From the NCBI GenBank assembly GCA_019096195.1, contig JAGTXK010000141.1, forward strand, positions 1 through 64,000: DNA of 64,000 bases, in the 5' to 3' direction. Shown in pieces: positions 1-9,562 of this stretch (the stretch's first letter is position 1; every line of letters begins with the position of its first letter). A model generated the notes under the pieces. That model ran no database searches. It was given only the letters and a program-made list of their open reading frames with translations, and had not been told where the DNA came from. The position numbers and the translations under genes were made by a program. The stretch comes from Boletus sp. NGJ. Its lineage: Eukaryota > Basidiomycota > Agaricomycetes > Boletales > Boletaceae.

Positions 1-120
1 GGAATTCCTCCTGGCTATGGGAATTCCCTTCTCTACATCCAGGAGTCTTGGGGATTTCCCCAGAGCTGTTGGGAATTCTCCTCTCTACCTCTAGAAACAA
101 TGGGGAATTCCCACCTCCTT
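1..120. repeat. GGGAATTCC-rich short repeats
   Basis: The motif GGGAATTC(C) recurs every 25-45 bases here and again at about 750-880. The spacing is irregular, so this is a degenerate low-complexity repeat. No coding potential is seen. Confidence 0.6.
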
Positions 121-560
121 TCATCCTCATTAAATTCAACAGTCAAGCTACCCCATTTCATAGCCTACTATGCATTACATATCACACAACTTTAGCTGTA
201 TATTATATTTAGTGTATCACTTACTAGTTTGCCTGTCCTAAGTACCCCCCATCCTCATCAAATTCAACAGTCAAGCTACCCCATTTCATAGCCTACTATA
301 CATTTATATATTACACAACTTCAGCCTATGTATTATATTTATGTAGTATATCACTTACTAGTTTGCCTGTCCTAAGTACCCCCCATCCTCATCAAATCCA
401 ACAGTCAAGCTACCCCATTTCATAGCACATGCTTTGAGAACAAAACCTCATTTCTCAATAACTTTTGCTATCTTGTAAGTAACCCCAATCTCATTAAATT
501 CAATAGTCAAGCTATCTCATTTCATAGCATATGCTTTGCAGAGGATAAAAATTTATTCCT
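121..560. repeat. Tandem repeat, about 100-134 bp unit, four copies
   Basis: The phrase TCAAGCTACCCCATTTCATAG, or close variants, recurs four times with start-to-start distances of about 128, 134 and 101 bp. Each copy is followed by similar AT-rich sequence and, in the first three, a run of C. The region is AT-rich and no gene is supported. Confidence 0.8.
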
Positions 561-887
561 TAGTATCCTGCCCTTATTTTCTCTACTGTGGAGAACAATC
601 ACCATCTCTGCTGAGTCCTATAAAAGGCTTTTTATCTTGATTTCAAATGAATAATTGACCTCTTTATTAGTACAAGAAATCCCTTCAAGTTCTAAATTAT
701 GACATATTACATTTTCAATAAAGCATAGCAGGACCCCTAACACCCTGTCAAAATGGGAATTCTCTTTTCCCTTTCGGGCACTGGGGTTTCCCTTTGGAAA
801 CTGCTCTGGGAAAACCAACCTGTTTTCTAATAAAGGCCCTTAATCATCCATGTTGCCCATATTATTGGGAATTCCCTGATCCTAGGC
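561..887. other. AT-rich stretch without a gene
   Basis: This contains only short stop-riddled frames and a few more GGGAATTC motifs near its right end. Nothing functional is recognised. Confidence 0.5.
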
Positions 888-933
888 ACCTCATAGGTCC
901 AACCCTCTAGTGGGAGAGATGGACCTATGAGGT
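888..933. repeat. Perfect 13-bp inverted repeat with 20-nt loop
   Basis: ACCTCATAGGTCC at 888-900 is matched by GGACCTATGAGGT at 921-933. It sits immediately before the 87-bp minisatellite and could form a hairpin. Its role is unknown. Confidence 0.85.
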
Positions 934-945
934 ACCCCTGGGAGG

Positions 946-1440
946 GTGACTGAAGTGCTCGGTCCCGTCATACCCATCGAGGTTGGTCATGCTCACACTT
1001 CTCGGTGTGGTCATATATGTCAGTGCTTGGTCACCTCCACCCTGCTCAGTGTAGTCGTATCCATTGAGGCCAGTCACCCTCACACTGCTCAGTGTGGTCA
1101 TCTACATCAGTACTTGGTAACCTCTCCCCTGCTTGGTCTCATCATATCCATCGAGGTCAGTGACACTCACACCACTCAGTGTGGTTGTATACATCAGTAC
1201 TTGGTCACCTCCCCCCTACTCAGTCCCACTGTATACATCAAGGTCGGTCACCCTCATACTGCTTGGTGTGGTTGTATACATCGGCCCTTGGTCACCCCCA
1301 ACCTGCCTGGTCTCATCGTATACATCACAGTCAGCCATGCTCACACTGCTTGGTCCTGTCGTATATATCGGTACTTGGTCACCCCCACCCTGCTCAGTCC
1401 CATCATATGCATTGACCTCAATCTTACTCACCCAACCGGG
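946..1440. repeat. 87-bp minisatellite, about 5.5 copies
   Basis: The unit is marked by GTGG followed by a variant of TCGTATACATCAGTACTTGGTCACC. The marker recurs at about 1007, 1094, 1181 and 1268, with a diverged copy at about 1355, so the period is exactly 87 bp. Because 87 is a multiple of 3, frames stay open through the array: a 227-codon frame starts at 946 and another frame is open from 1133. They encode a 29-residue repeat rich in H, T, S and I. With no intron signals, no family match and two open frames, I read this as non-coding repeat DNA. Confidence 0.85.
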
Positions 1441-1782
1441 GGCTGTTTCATATCTATCAATCCTACATCTAGTTACCCTTTCCAGGGCCTTCCATATCCT
1501 ACATATATGCATGTTAGGCAAGCCTGGCCGTGTCTTACACATCTCATATATCTCGGGCCTGTCACAGTATCATCTGTACATGTCAGGTGTTTTGCAAGCA
1601 GGCTCACCGTATGCTACAGGCAAATTTGACTGCATCATGTGTTTCTGCAAGTTTGCCGATGCCTGTCTCTTGTCACCTTCCCCGATCACCATCTGCAGCC
1701 GCCTTTTTAACCATCGGCATGCTCCCAGACGACTCAGCAGTATCATGACACCCCCCTGCACAGGGCGCCACAGGAGGATAGG

Positions 1783-2573
1783 TTATAGGTCCGGCATCTG
1801 GCAACTGCGGTAAGGCCTGGGTGGGACGTGACAACGATACCGGCCAATCGGGCGACCTGCATCCCATCTCGACTTGGTTGACTTGAATGTCCGACTCACG
1901 CCCAGTCTAAGCCCTTGAAAGCTTTCCAAGGTAGCAAGACCGATATCACTGAGATGACGAATCGTGATATTCCTGTGTGATTCTCCAGTCGCAATACAAC
2001 TGCAATCCAAGGAGAGAGCATTTGACCGTATCCGTTGACTGCCCTCGATAACTAGGCCTATCGTGACTAAGTGCTGAGGTGTCCCTGAACGAATGGAGCA
2101 CGCAGGGAAAGTAGAAAGGGACTTCCCGCGGGCAACTAGAGCAATAGCCATGACGTCGCCGTCGTTGTGAACCTGCGATTCCTCCGATTGGAACCCAGTA
2201 GACAATTTGAAAACTGTGATTTTATTATTGTCAGATGCGGCGAAGATTTGCTCCCCGTTATTCAACAATGCGAGAGGAGTCATTCGTGACCACGAGGGTA
2301 TACTAGTTTCGATGGCGATGAGTTGGTCGCCGTTTGTCGAAGACGTGGATGGAATTCCCGCAGGCATGGCGATGTGTTCATCATTCGGGGAGAACATGGC
2401 GAGACCATCATGTTGGAGCGGGCCAACCAACTCTCACCCGTCTTGATATCCCAGATGCTCACCTTTTGCTCATAAGTGCCGATGACAAGCCTGGTCGAGT
2501 CCGGGGAGACGTCCACTGCAGCCACGACATTTGTGTCCTCCACCTCGACAACCTTTTCATAATTGCGTCCCAC
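1783..2573 (-). pseudogene. WD40 repeat gene fragment, frameshifted
   Basis: The minus strand reads a WD40 blade from about 2573 (VVAAVDVSPDSTRLVIGTYE, then SIWDIKTGE) and continues in another frame from about 2430 (LVGPLQHDGLAMFSPNDEHI). The frame change lies at about 2425-2435. Downstream residues such as KITVFKLSTGF fit a further beta-propeller blade. The pattern is typical of the WD40 tails of large fungal repeat proteins. No full start, N-terminal domain or clean end is present. A related fragment lies in the opposite orientation at 6190-6410. Confidence 0.7.
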
Positions 2574-3833
2574 TTCCCGAGTAGTCCCGCACGCTCGACA
2601 CAGAAATGGCGTTCAAGTTCATTCCTAGTTGCTTAGTACCCGCCTCTTTACCATCTGCAACTCGCCATCGTCAAGACCCATCCCCAGTCCCGCTTGATAA
2701 ATGCATTCCAAGCGACTGAGAATATTCACCAGAGTCACCGGTTTCAGCCACTATTATTTGATTTTATGGAATCGTTAGCGCTGTACAGTCACCTATAAGG
2801 ACTGCTGCGCACCGGTGTTTATTGACGACCTCCTCCTTAATAGTGCACGCCGTAGGTTTCGCAGTGTGAAGAAACAGAGAGCTGAGCTCCACAAACACGT
2901 TCTTCTCGATATTGGTTATTCCCGCAGCCGCATCGCGGCCATCATATTTGAATTCTAGCTAGGTAGCCTTGCTGGAGAGGTCATCAGTGAACATTAGTGA
3001 AAACCTTTCTCGTCGAGGGCGGTCGTTCCGTGGAGCTTGCGATTGCGCGTCGCATCTCGGCTGACTTCTTCAAGTTGTGCGAGACAGCGCATCAAGGATG
3101 AAACATGTTGTTTCAGAAAAAGAATTATTTGTCGTCGATCTGGATGAATGTGTGCCACAAGCAGAATCCAGGGTGCCAGCCATGGCTTATGAACGTTGAC
3201 TTTGAAAGGTACTGATAGGCCCGGGATGTTTGGAGACCCAGATACCCCCGATTCGACCTGTGGTGGTTGCCGACACTTGTGTAGCCTCATCACCCCATAG
3301 TCATTTTTTGCTCGTCATGCCACCAGTGGCAAGGGTATTTCAGGCCAAAATAAAACGATGGTTTAGAGTGTCACTGTGTCGGACGAAAAGCATTAGACAG
3401 TACACTCTTTTGCAAATGAGTCTAGACGCCATCTCACCGTGACGTTTCGAGTGATTGAGGGCAAAATAGCTGCTTTATAATAAGTTGCCGTGATGCGGAA
3501 CCGAGTTGAGTATCTCTGCGCTTCAGTGCATGGATCTGTACAGTTGGCATGACCTTGTGTCTAGGCTGGATGGTTCGTCGTGGTTCATGGCGAACTGAGA
3601 ACGCGCGTACGCCCTTGTGACTGTTGCGGCGAACAAACCCCCCCATCATATGTTACTTGCATGGTCACCCGTAATTGATGGACTAGTCCCATGCCTTCCT
3701 AGAAAAGCCCTCTCAAACGGCCTGCTTGGATACCCGCCATTCTGAAACCCGTCGTCAGATATTCAGCCCAGTTCGACATCGAATACGACTCCACTTGAGA
3801 ATTTAACGCAACACCGGGCATTTTTCGAGCGTC
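2574..3833. other. No intact gene; arm of a diverged inverted duplication
   Basis: Frames on both strands are short. The segment from about 3384 down to 3220, read on the minus strand, matches 6057-6170 on the plus strand, including a perfect 24-bp match (3361-3384 versus 6057-6080). It is therefore probably the decayed upstream region of the WD40 fragment at 1783-2573. Nothing is recognised at 3400-3833 except the promoter side of the next gene. Confidence 0.5.
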
Positions 3834-4699
3834 ATGTCATCCTCCTTGCCGCCGTCGCCTTCTCCTCTTACGGGCGCCCCCCCTTCTCCTCCTGCGGGCG
3901 CTCCCCCTCCTTCTATGGGCACCCCACCTCCCTCTCCTCCTCCTCCAAGCCCCACAGAAACCTCGACAGCCAACTACTTCTTCGGCTTCGTCATCACTTT
4001 TGTCGTCCTCCTTCTCTTCTTTGTCGCGTGTGGCGTAGGTTCGTGGCGACGGTTTCGATTAGCAGGGACGGCATGGGACGAGCGACTACAGGACATGGAA
4101 GGGAGCTCCTTTGTAGGGCAGAAGCGCGGTCGACGGCGACTGATACGACCCGTGTTCTGGGAGACGTGGTCACGTCCCGACGGGTTGACACCTCTCGCAC
4201 CAGCCTTGTCCGAGAAGGGCAAGTGGGTGGGCATGCAGGTCAGTCACTCTCTGCCTTTTTTTCTTCATGTGCGCTTTGCATACTCCAGTGTTTCTAGGAC
4301 CCATTCACTGACCCACGTTTCGTTTTCCACTTCCACCCGCTCATGTAGCCAATCTCTGCGGCGTTCGTTTGGTCTCGGTCGAAAGCGGGATCGACGTTGT
4401 GCACACGCAAGTCTAGAACGTTGATGCAGACACCGGGGCGGCGAGACGACGGTTCCGTACTCGGTGTCGGCGTGGCGTGGCGGTCATATTTCATTCCTGG
4501 ACGCCCGCGCTGCGATCGTCCACTGAGACCACCACCCGTCGAGCGACCACCGCCAGAGGCCATCCAAGTCGCCGTCATGATTGCCATGCCGTCTCCCCCG
4601 TCTCTGCCGTCTGACCCAGTGGCTGACGGACAGAGGTGTATGGGGCAGTCGAGTGTGGGGGAGTACCAGATCGGTGTCGTGCGGATACCTTGGTCATGA
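3834..4699 (+). CDS. Proline-rich single-pass membrane protein (hypothetical)
   Basis: There are two exons, 3834-4238 and 4349-4699; the 110-nt intron begins GTCAGT and ends TAG in phase 0. The protein is about 251 residues. Residues 1-45 are a Pro/Ser/Gly-rich tail with repeated APPSP and PPPSP groups. A hydrophobic stretch at about residues 48-69 (YFFGFVITFVVLLLFFVACG) is a transmembrane segment, followed by a basic region that suggests a cytosolic C-terminal domain. Later parts include a second Pro-rich stretch and the end EYQIGVVRIPWS. There is no signal peptide, so the topology is probably N-out through a signal anchor. I do not recognise a family. Exon joining is well supported because the frame stays open and protein-like through the junction. 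Confidence 0.7.
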
Positions 4700-5070
4700 G
4701 GGAACCATCCGATGCGTGGGCTTTTTCACCCTTTATTTTTATTCTTTTCTTGTGCGAAAGCATTGCGAGCCGTTGGGTTGCTCGTGATTTCAGTCCCTGC
4801 ACTTTCTACTTCCAACGTACCCTAATACACCTCATCGGTCACTATTGCTGTGTGTTCTCTGTGACCCACTTTCATTGCCCCGCTTTGTAATGTAGGACAA
4901 AGGTCTGCGGACCAGCACAACTGAGAATAAAGGTGTCGACTCATCCGGTCGGTCTCCATGCACAAAACAGAATCCCAGTCAGGTAGCTGCGCGTCGAGGG
5001 GTGGTTGTGACCGTTAACACTCATATGTATGACACAAAACATAATTCATGATAGGAAATTATAGCACTGC

Positions 5071-5924
5071 TCAGTCAATAAGGTACTTGCGTTTAAAGAA
5101 GGCGCGGAGGTGGAAAATCTGCCAGACGCCTAGACCCACGAGGGAGAAGAGGGAGAACCAGGCAAAGTTTTGCACGCGCCGATTCGTCGACACTGGTCAG
5201 CGAGACGTGTGAGCATGGGATTGTGTATGAAATAGGGGAGGGGGCATACGATTTGTATTAGTGAATCTTTCTTCGCGTTTCTTGAGATAATCCAGCTCAT
5301 CCGCAATCTCTTTGACGAGTCCCTCCAGTTTGCGCATCTCTGTCTCGAGTGCGGATAGAGACTCTTGGTTGGCGATGGCACTGGAAGAGGTTGAGTGAAT
5401 GGCGAGCATGAGGAGGGGAGCAGAGGACATACTTATAGTCGACCGCATCCGCACCAAATATCAACGTCCAAGTCGATCGTGCGCGTTATATTCCGTCCAA
5501 TGTCCATCTTGACCTCTGTTCAGCAGCACACCACGTCCGCGTTTATGTTCAGCCCCATGCCTTAACAAACACAGTACGAGAAAGACGACGGACCTGGGGC
5601 TAGATGGTTTTTAAAGCACACGCCGATCTCACCCTCAGCGTGGGCGGTGACCGCGAGACGTGTTTCGCCCTTGATGTCCTTCTTGGAGAGGTAGACGTTT
5701 CGCTGGGGTGTCGAGTCGATGATTTCAATGTCGATACGTTGACTGGGTCCGGGTCCCACGTTGGCGGTGACAATGACGAGGGCGTGTGGGTGGGCTGCGT
5801 CCCATATGCACTTTTCGACCGGGATTTTCGCTGGGGGGAGGGCGAATTTGATGGCGGTCGAAAAGGGTAGGAGGAGGAGGAGGAGGAAGAGTGAAAGTGA
5901 GAGGAAACGGACAGTGGGGAACAT
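5071..5924 (-). CDS. ERV25: p24/emp24 family cargo receptor, Erv25-like
   Basis: This is a type I membrane protein of COPII/COPI vesicles that works in p24 complexes for ER-Golgi cargo sorting. Exons on the minus strand are 5594-5924, 5433-5515, 5250-5380 and 5071-5192. It has a signal peptide (MFPTVRFL then a leucine run), a GOLD domain with cysteines at the IPVEKC and GVCFKN positions, then MDIGRNITR, a coiled-coil region (ALETEMRKLEGLVKEIADEL), the STNRRVQNFAWFS juxtamembrane motif, one TM helix and the cytosolic tail RAFFKRKYLID with an FF and a dibasic-type signal. The start at 5924 is preferred over 5981 because it places the signal peptide at the N terminus. One base at about 5456-5458 must be skipped to join DLDVDI with GADAVDY, so there is either a real frameshift or a sequence error. 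Confidence 0.9.
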
Positions 5925-6056
5925 GGGTCGGCGTAACAATGGAGTTGGTAGGGGTCTACGGCTCGACGTGGTAATTAGCAAAAAGTGTATATTCGCACGT
6001 GGATCTTCGTCAACTACAAAACATACTAAGTAGCATCTCTAGGTCTAACGGTGTCT

Positions 6057-6410
6057 GTCCGACACAGTGACACTCTAAACCACCAAAGTTCTTCTTTGGA
6101 AACCTTTTGGTGGCATGACCCACAAAAATTGACTAGCAACTACCACAGGATGATAATGTCGAATCGGGGATATCACACATTCATTTGGATCGACGACAAA
6201 TATTCTTTTTCTGGAGTCTTATCCTTGATGCGACGTCCTCCAGGCGCTTGCGTGAGTGCAGTGGACATCTCACCCGACACCACCAGGCTTTGCGACAGGC
6301 GCTGATGGCCAAGCAGCGAGCATCTGGAACATCGCCACTGGCGAGAGGACTGGTTGGCCCACTCCAACATGAGTTACCATGCTTTGCTTTTGTGTTCACA
6401 ATGCTGTAGG
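6057..6410 (+). pseudogene. WD40 gene fragment, second (inverted) copy
   Basis: From about 6245 the plus strand reads ACVSAVDISPDTTRL, then in another frame SIWNIATGER, then LVGPLQHE in a third register. These are the same blade residues as in the minus-strand fragment at 1783-2573. The left part, 6057-6170, matches the reverse complement of 3220-3384. Stops and frame changes show that it is dead. Confidence 0.65.
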
Positions 6411-6754
6411 CACCGTCACCGGCTTCGTCTACCCATGTTCGTGAAGGCGAGGTGGCACTGCCAGGCTCGTCCCAATCCCAGACCTTACCAGCAGTTGCCA
6501 GATGCCAGAGAGCCAGGCCAAAACTCGCCATCCCCGACCTCGTTCCAACCCACAGGTGAGAGGGAATACTGCAATCAAGGGACCTTCCAGAATAGCTGCA
6601 GCTCAGGTAGGCTGGTGAGTGTTCTCTTCTTCAGTAGACAATCGGTGTGTGGTGTGTCTGACGAACCATGGCAGCGAACGGTTACAAAATCCATCCAACA
6701 GGAACCCCCAAAAACGAAAACCGAAAGAACAGGTTTGCTGATTGATTGGTTTAT
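6411..6754. other. No gene seen
   Basis: Only short frames are present. It is probably decayed sequence continuing from the WD40 fragment. Confidence 0.4.
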
Positions 6755-7110
6755 TTCTCAGCGCCGTAGTCTAAGACGAACACGAAGACTACAGAAGGGG
6801 GCAATTCAAACAAGGACGCCTCGGGCAGTGAATAAGGTGGCGTAGATCGGAGGACAGCTGGCCTTGTGTGTATTTCGCGCGCCGATAGATCATGTCGTGA
6901 CGGCTCACTTTTTATTAGGCACCACAAGCGATGCCCATGGGGGTCCATGTCATGGTGCGCGTTCACCCTTATGACTTTGGTTGGTTGACTCACTGTGAAA
7001 TACACCAGCAAGAAGCAGGTGACGCTACTGTTGCAATTGCGTTCAAGCTATCCGCATGGATGTTGTGCCGGGGCCGGGTCAGGGAAGATGGGATGCATTG
7101 ATCCATGCAT
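6755..7110 (+). repeat. Dispersed repeat, copy 1
   Basis: This stretch aligns colinearly with 63186-63570. Shared landmarks in order are a variant of CCTAAGACGGA, GTCGTGACGGCTCACTT, GGGGGTCCATGTCATGGTGC, AGAAGCAGG and GCGTTCAAGCTA. The copies are clearly diverged, with several indels. No terminal repeats or coding frames were found. Confidence 0.7.
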
Positions 7111-7712
7111 GCTACGTTAAGTAATTTGTGAGTTTATTACGCCATTCATGCGCCGTCTCATTGCATGTATATGAGTTCTGATACCCGCGTCCGTGGCCGG
7201 CTCAGTGGTCACACTCCTGACTGGGTAATCAGTGGTAGGGAAGTTCCATCAGGCATTCATTTGATACCTCGCTTTCATCCTTAGAGAGCTCTGAGGTCCT
7301 CGGCGTGGGGAAGACAGGGACCAGGGCACTGCAGTTGTTGGCTCAAGTCAACCATATCGATACGGAGCGCCAGCGCAACTCGATCCCCTAACCGACATCG
7401 TTGTTCACACTAAAAGCATAGGTCTAACTGCTCATAAAGCAGAGAAAAGTCTACTTCGGGCACCGTGCGTCAAATTCTGTTTGACGCTGTGACGTGCCAT
7501 AGCTCCGTGAGGACAATGAAGACGACTACGCGGGAACCATAATATGGCTATTAATGTACATAAAAAATATGGATGTGAGTAATAGATCGTTACTAGTCAG
7601 CTGGAACGAGTGAACGAGAAACACAGTAGCGTAGGACAGTTTTACCCCACGAGAGACCCGCGGGGCGACAACCAGATCGTTGGCGGAATGCAGATGTGGT
7701 GCATGATGGTGT
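7111..7712. other. Intergenic, nothing recognised
   Basis: This stretch downstream of the gene at 7713-9405 has no coding frame of note and no tRNA-like box B sequence. Part of it may be the 3' UTR of that gene. Confidence 0.4.
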
Positions 7713-9405
7713 TCAATCGTATGCCCTCATCGCTTCTTCTAGAGCGTCAGCATCCACATCAAACGATACATCAAACGACGAGTCGGCGTCCTGAGTCCCT
7801 CGCGCCGCTGTCTCGGCCCGTGCCACCTTGATAGTCTTGCCACGCGGTGGCGGTTTCGAACTGGTGGTCGTTGCGGGCTTTTACCCCACTCCTGCTTTTG
7901 TTCGTCGACCTTCCATTGGCAAGCAATGGTGGTTTAAACCGCGGGACAGTCACGCTCTTTGAGCACTGAGACGAACTATATTGAAAAGGTTGGAGCTGTG
8001 GTGCACGACGCATGCCCAGTGGCGGAGGACCGGTACGCGTACGCTGCGTTGGTGCTGGGGGACGTGACGATGTGGTTGGCTGCGGGGGTTGCAGTTTCGG
8101 TTTGGGTGCTGCGACGCGTGTTTGTGGTAGTGCCCCCCCTTGAGAAAATGATATGTCCATCGCCATATCACTGTACATGTTATCGTCATCCACTTGCATG
8201 TATGTGGTGGTATCTGTGCGTGACATCGGACCGGATATAGGCCTCTCCCATTCCGTATCGGTTGCAGTGAGATCAATGACGTCTTCCATTGCGCAGTCCC
8301 CGTCGTCCGGCGGCTCCAGCGTACTGGCCTTCCGAGCAGCGGTAGGATGCGTATTCGGAATGTTGGATGTTCGAGTAGGTGCGAGCTTAAGGTCGCAGTT
8401 CAGATTGGTGCTCGGGAATGAAGTTCGGGTAGACTTCCCAGATACAAGATCAACACCCGGTGCCCCCCAGCTTGCCGTCTTTTCCAGTACGCGTCCACGA
8501 GATTCGGGTTTGCAAGTAGACATGGATGTGCTGGATGTTCTCTCCACTGGCCTCGTCGACGATCCCACGGGACAGATCGCGGACGCACTCGAGGTTTTGA
8601 TGAGGGGGCGCGCGCTTAAATCGTTGGTGTTGAAGCCTGTGCGATTGTCAATGCTACTCCTTCCAAGAGACCTTTCTCGCCCCTTCTCCTTTGCCCGAGC
8701 GACCAGTCGCTGTTTCTTCTCCGAGTTCTGATCCAGCTGTTTGGACACATCCTTGAGAAGCTCGATGAAAGCCATCGCTTCTGGCTCTTCTTCCCGCGGG
8801 ATGTATTTTAGTTTTGAAGTAGATGGATTGGGTAGCGCGGTAGAATGTGATGATGATCGTGGTCGCGCAGAGTCGCAGAGCGGTTGGTCGACTGAAGAGG
8901 TTGATGAGGCGAGGGGCTTTCGCTGTACGGTGGAAAGCGGTTTTGCTCGCCTTGCCGCAGAGGGGTCTGAGGCAGGAAGTGCCAAGGAAGAAGAGGAGCT
9001 ACTACCGGATAGCGGAAGGAGAGATGAGGTATCGGGGGAGTTGTGGCCACTGGAGTGCCATGGAGACACCACAGAGGCGGTTAGCGAAGTAGACGAGGAC
9101 GTGGATGAGAGTGGGTATGTCCAAGACATGGGCTCATGGACCGGTCTGGACGGTCTGGCTGCACGGTGTCGTCAGTCCAGTGGACGCGTCGGGACGCGAC
9201 TCGGGTGGCACTCACTTCTCTTTTCTCGCTCAGCTTCTTTCATGAGCGCTTGCAAGGCTGGGTTCGGGCTTTGAGAGGCAGCCCATCTGACGACACCGTC
9301 TGGGGGAGGTTCGAAATCCTGGGTGGTGTCGATGAGCATGGAGATGTCGAGGTCGGTCTGGGTGTGGGTGTTGATGGGAGAGTGAGCGAATGAAAGGGTG
9401 TGCAT
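7713..9405 (-). CDS. Ser/Pro-rich protein with SUMO-interaction-like motif (hypothetical)
   Basis: The exons on the minus strand are 9216-9405, 7885-9158 and 7713-7835. The last intron (7836-7884, 49 nt) is inferred because it moves the frame into an acidic, alpha-helical C terminus (FDVDADALEEAMRAYD), whereas read-through gives a poor tail. The protein is about 528 residues, mostly disordered and rich in S, T, P and R. A conserved-looking segment, KYIPREEEPEAMAFIELLKD, is followed by charged helix. DVIDLTATD has the hydrophobic-acidic form of a SUMO-interaction motif. A nuclear regulatory role is possible but unproven. The start could also be the Met at 9339; 9405 was kept because it has A at -3. 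Confidence 0.65.
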
Positions 9406-9562
9406 GATACCACTACAGCTTTCCTTTGTCCGACGACTCGGCGACGAGTACGCTGGCGCAGGGTCCTGTGATCTTGGCAGGAAAAGTTCGACCCTGCACC
9501 GTCGTCACGTGTCACGTCTGTTATTTAGCCCATCCAACTGTCAGACCGATGCTCAATATTCA

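Noticed and set aside
946-1813. Repeat-peptide frames at 946-1629 and 1133-1813 as protein genes
   Set aside because: They are openings of an 87-bp minisatellite, overlap each other and show no gene structure.
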